A DNA stretch of 64,000 nucleotides from positions 79,644 through 143,643 of the forward strand of contig NZ_JAJEPS010000008.1 of assembly GCF_020686965.1 (NCBI RefSeq), in the 5' to 3' direction. The position numbers and the translations under genes were made by a program. The notes beneath the pieces were generated by a model. That model saw only the letters and a list, made by a program, of their open reading frames with translations. It was not told where the DNA came from and did no database searches. Below, one piece after another: positions 61,393-64,000 of this stretch. The DNA comes from Hominiventricola filiformis. Its GTDB lineage: Bacteria; Bacillota; Clostridia; Lachnospirales; Lachnospiraceae. Within the stretch, counting starts at the first letter, position 1. Each line of letters begins with the position of its first letter.

Positions 61393-62000
61393 TATATCTG
61401 CGTTTTCTTGAATTTTTGAAAAAAGTAGTGAATTTTTAACGGTAGGGTTGATTGAAATTCGAACTTCCAGTTTGAAGAGGTAACTTCCACCTTTCTGAAG
61501 ATTGCAATACAAAGTATCAGTATTTTATATGTAATTGCTGTACAAAAAATGGAAAAATGGCCATAATGAAAGAACAGAAGCGAAAGCTTCTGAAAAAAAG
61601 CGTATCTCAACCGGAGGTCGAAATTAAAACGAAAATTCGGAACTTTTAACTTCTACCCCAGAAAACAGTGCATGGAATGATCTAAAAGGGTCTGATGTTC
61701 CGACCGATATGTGATTAGTTGAAAAGTTTTGGCAAATCGGAGTTTACCGAGTCTATAGGAACTTGAGATAGTTCTTATCAAGGGCGAAAGAAGATGCATA
61801 CTAGAAAGAATCTTTTGGGGAAGCTGACAACTCCCGATTTACTTAACGATAGATTTGTAAATGGGATAAATGCTTGATTTTAGCGGACGCACCATAATGG
61901 TGACATGAGTTATTGAGGTGTTGCTTGAAGTTGTTCTAGTAATTTGTGATACTAAGGTTACATCTGCAGATGAACTAATTATGAAAGGAGCAGATTTAAT
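61393..62000. other. Gene-free stretch of about 600 bases
   Basis: No gene, tRNA or known RNA was recognised. A small hairpin CAGAAGC-GAAA-GCTTCTG is at 61572-61589. Stop codons are frequent in all frames. The composition differs from that of the ribosomal genes and it may be a relic of inserted DNA. Confidence 0.5.
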
Positions 62001-62840
62001 ATGGTCGAATTTGGCGAACAACTAAGAAGAGCGAGAGAAGAAAAGGGAATGACTCAACAGTCTCTTGCCGAGCAATTATATGTAACCAGACAGGCAGTAT
62101 CAAGGTGGGAATGTGGGGATCGTTACCCTGATTTACTTACTACTAAAAAAATATCGCAGATTCTGGAAGTGAGTCTTGACGACCTGTTATCTGGAAAAGA
62201 AATGGAAAAAGTAGTAGAACGTAACCCTGTTATTGAAAAGAAAAGCGTCAATAACATAATGATAGCTCTTTATGCGTTTGTGGTAATTTCATTTTTTATC
62301 ACTATTGTGGACATTATAATTAGATTCCCGTTGCAATCAGAGATGATTGATTATAATGATATTCAAGCGATTGTAATAAATGTATTGGCATTGCTTATTC
62401 AGATTGTTTTCTTTGCGTATGGTTTTGTTAATGCCATACAAGGAATGCTATCACCAAAAAGGATGGGTGCCGTAATTGTTGCATTTTTTGCTGCGACCTG
62501 TATTACTGGAACTGGAAATATGGTAATTAATTCAAATGTTCAGATTGTTTTATGGTGGATTGTTTTAATTATCCCGAATATAGTTGGTGCTGTAGTAACA
62601 TTCGCTTATTTTGTTTCGGGTAAGAAAAGTAAGATATATTCTATAATAATTTATTTGGTTGCGATTTGGGGAATGTTCCGCATCATTTATTCAAATTATA
62701 ATCTTATAGTTCATGCAAATCAGTATCTGTCTATGAATAGCACGGTTAGACTTGTACTTGAGATAGCAATACATTGTCTAGTAATATATCAAACGTATGT
62801 ATTATGGATTAAACGCCAAAATGCAATAGACATAAGTTGA
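62001..62840 (+). CDS. XRE-family regulator with membrane domain
   Basis: This 279-residue protein starts at ATG 62001 behind GAAAGGAGC. An N-terminal Cro/CI-type helix-turn-helix (GMTQQSLAEQLYVTRQAVSRWE, residues about 16-37, written here as the family motif) is followed by six or so membrane helices (about 90-275). Such proteins sense envelope or antibiotic stress and control nearby genes. No partner gene is intact beside it. Confidence 0.82.
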   Translation: MVEFGEQLRRAREEKGMTQQSLAEQLYVTRQAVSRWECGDRYPDLLTTKKISQILEVSLDDLLSGKEMEKVVERNPVIEKKSVNNIMIALYAFVVISFFITIVDIIIRFPLQSEMIDYNDIQAIVINVLALLIQIVFFAYGFVNAIQGMLSPKRMGAVIVAFFAATCITGTGNMVINSNVQIVLWWIVLIIPNIVGAVVTFAYFVSGKKSKIYSIIIYLVAIWGMFRIIYSNYNLIVHANQYLSMNSTVRLVLEIAIHCLVIYQTYVLWIKRQNAIDIS

Positions 62841-63065
62841 TAGAAGAGTATATGTTCGATTTGATTTCATAAGCTGAGCATGATCCCGGTCATTTTTGAC
62901 CAGCTTTCTTTTATATTATGTGTCTGGGAATAGTGAAAGAATGATTTTCAATAAAAATATAATCCCAAACAATGACCAGGCACCATTCCTGATACCTGGC
63001 CATGAAGCGAAGCAGAATCGAGGTCTTCCTGCGTTTGCAGATAACGATGATTACCTGGAGTACTC

Positions 63066-63308
63066 TTGTTGGAGCGCTTTGGCTATATGGAAGAGAAAGA
63101 TGCTATTTTGCCCAACAGGCAGTCATTTTGGGCGAAAATATCGCGTTTTTCTGATGCGGCAGGGAACACTTGGACAGAGAGAGTCAGTAACTGGCTCTGG
63201 CATCCACAGAGAGAAGAATTGTTGGGTGCCAGGAGAAGTTTTATGGCTATCTGCCCGTTTCATCTGGCCGAGGTCGTGAAATACAGTAAAAAGAAGCTTG
63301 GAAAGTGA
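63066..63308 (+). CDS. Unrecognised small protein or gene fragment
   Basis: An 80-residue reading frame (MLERFGYMEEKDAILPN..., KISRFSDAAGNTW..., ICPFHLAEVVKYSKKK) looks protein-like but has no SD and no known family. It overlaps the next frame by GTGA. The upstream 62850-63065 sequence has no matching start, so this may be the end of a decayed gene. Confidence 0.4.
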   Translation: MLERFGYMEEKDAILPNRQSFWAKISRFSDAAGNTWTERVSNWLWHPQREELLGARRSFMAICPFHLAEVVKYSKKKLGK

Positions 63309-63696
63309 ATTTGAAGAATCCCAAGACAGAACTGGAGCAGATTGAAGTACTGAAAAAGCATATTGCTCGGATACAGAATAATGAGAACTTGCCCGTTGTG
63401 CTGGTGCTAAAAGAACTTAGCTATCGCCAGAAAGAATATTTGATTCGTGAGAAGATTCCTTTTATTGTAGACGGAAAGCAAATATATTTGCTCTTTATGG
63501 AGGTGTATTTGCAGGAACGGTGCAGTGCAGAAAAATGCCACGGGAAGAAATACTTCCATCGGCGCAGATGCTTCTACTGTATTTCATTTATGGAGGCGCA
63601 CAGGAACTATCCACAAGTCAGGCTGCGAAGGACTTGGAACTGACACCTACTTCTATATCAAGGGCATCGAGACAGCTTGAGGAAATGGTTCAATAG
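63305..63696 (+). pseudogene. Frameshifted winged-helix regulator
   Basis: The first part reads LKNPKTELEQIEVLKKH and LPVVLVLKELSYRQKEYLIREKIPFI in one frame. At the run of five A at 63531-63535 the frame must change to continue: with six A it would read AEKMPREEILPSAQMLLLY and then the winged helix LSTSQAAKDLELTPTSISRASRQ, ending at TAG 63694. One lost A therefore breaks the gene. It resembles MarR-like regulators of Lachnospiraceae; the N- and C-terminal parts also seem short. Confidence 0.72.
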
Positions 63697-63731
63697 ACAC
63701 GGGCATTGATCTGACGAATGGGGGATGCTTT

Positions 63732-63947
63732 ATGCCTTTGCAAATTATCAGAAACGATATTACAAAAATGAGAGTTGACGCAATCGTCAATGCTGCAAAC
63801 ACTTCTCTTTTGGGTGGCGGCGGTGTGGACGGCTGCATTCATCGTGCAGCCGGACCGGAGCTGCTTGCAGAGTGCAGTACGTTGCATGGCTGCGAGACCG
63901 GCAGCGCAAAAATGAGTCTGTGGAACTTTTTCTGTAAAATAATCTAG
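63732..63947 (+). pseudogene. Macro-domain protein, truncated at its 3' end
   Basis: The first 60 residues are a clear macro domain: QIIRNDITKMRVDAIVNAAN, then SLLGGGGVDGCIHRAAGPEL and CETGSAK. This fold removes ADP-ribose or O-acetyl-ADP-ribose. After Lys60 the sequence changes to MSLWNFFCKII and stops, where about 100 further residues are expected. The switch coincides with what looks like an insertion-sequence end. SD GGGGGAT precedes ATG 63732. Confidence 0.82.
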
Positions 63948-64000
63948 GCAAGGTCCTTCTATGATAAAATAATTATCATTAGGAGGGCCTTTTATTATGG
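63914..64000 (+). mobile_element. Left end of an insertion sequence (continues past the window)
   Basis: From about 63914 (GAGTCTGTGGAAC...) the macro domain is lost. The sequence is an AT-rich end, with a palindrome ATGATAA/TTATCAT (63961-63979), then AGGAGGG and an ATG at 63997 that could start a transposase. The end has the look of IS256-like termini, but the family is not proven. Confidence 0.6.

Noticed and set aside
61600..61960. Possible structured RNA or tRNA-like sequence
   Set aside because: No cloverleaf, no strong long-range pairing and no known RNA pattern could be traced by eye.
1..64000. CRISPR array, tRNA or rRNA genes
   Set aside because: No regular direct repeats with spacers, no tRNA-like TTCGAATC arms in context and no rRNA sequence were seen.

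Overview
The window reads as a low-to-mid GC Firmicute of the Lachnospiraceae type. The evidence is a Firmicutes S10-spc-alpha ribosomal operon with zinc-ribbon S14 and L36, an L17 with a long insert, TTG/GTG starts behind strong AGGAGG sites, and a clostridial conjugative element. Genus cannot be fixed from this sequence.

Region 1 (1 to about 27,740) is most of an integrative conjugative element (ICE); its left part lies outside the window. It encodes a VirD4/TraG coupling protein, a VirB2-like and a VirB6-like membrane protein, PrgI/VirB3, a split VirB4 and a C39-type peptidase that probably opens the wall. Lodged inside this type IV secretion (T4SS) locus is a nearly complete Tad/Flp pilus assembly line: prepilin peptidase, CpaB, TadZ, TadA/CpaF, TadB, TadC and TadE-like proteins. 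Three small membrane proteins carry a Gly-based prepilin-like motif, which suggests the element builds its own Tad-type pilus for mating. It also carries cytosine and adenine DNA methyltransferases, a RelE-like toxin-antitoxin pair, a SpoVG-like protein, an Agr-type quorum-sensing set (response regulator, kinase, cyclic-peptide precursor, but no AgrB), a large serine recombinase, a small resolvase-like protein and a two-gene AT-rich cargo of unknown function.

Region 2 (27,835 to 34,646) is chromosomal. It holds a three-gene operon for a four-carbon acid sugar (DUF1537 kinase, class II aldolase, Rossmann-SAF dehydrogenase), a beta-CASP metallo-hydrolase, an RlmI-like methyltransferase and a small conserved-looking protein.

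Region 3 (34,729 to 51,304) is the full ribosomal superoperon: rpsJ to rplO, secY, adk, map, a KOW protein, infA, rpmJ, rpsM, rpsK, rpsD, rpoA, rplQ. It has a structured S10 leader, a terminator plus new promoter between infA and rpmJ, and an unusual pair of hairpins with the same loop sequence just before rplQ.

Region 4 (51,317 to 61,392) holds a PH-domain protein, an aminotransferase, an M20 amidohydrolase, cyclophilin, a GNAT acetyltransferase, a compound palindromic repeat, the ECF transporter core (two ATPases and EcfT), truA, a MATE exporter, and rplM-rpsI.

Region 5 (61,392 to 64,000) is decayed accessory DNA: a long gap without genes, an XRE membrane regulator, a regulator broken by a one-base loss, and a macro-domain gene cut off by what looks like the end of an insertion sequence that continues past the window.
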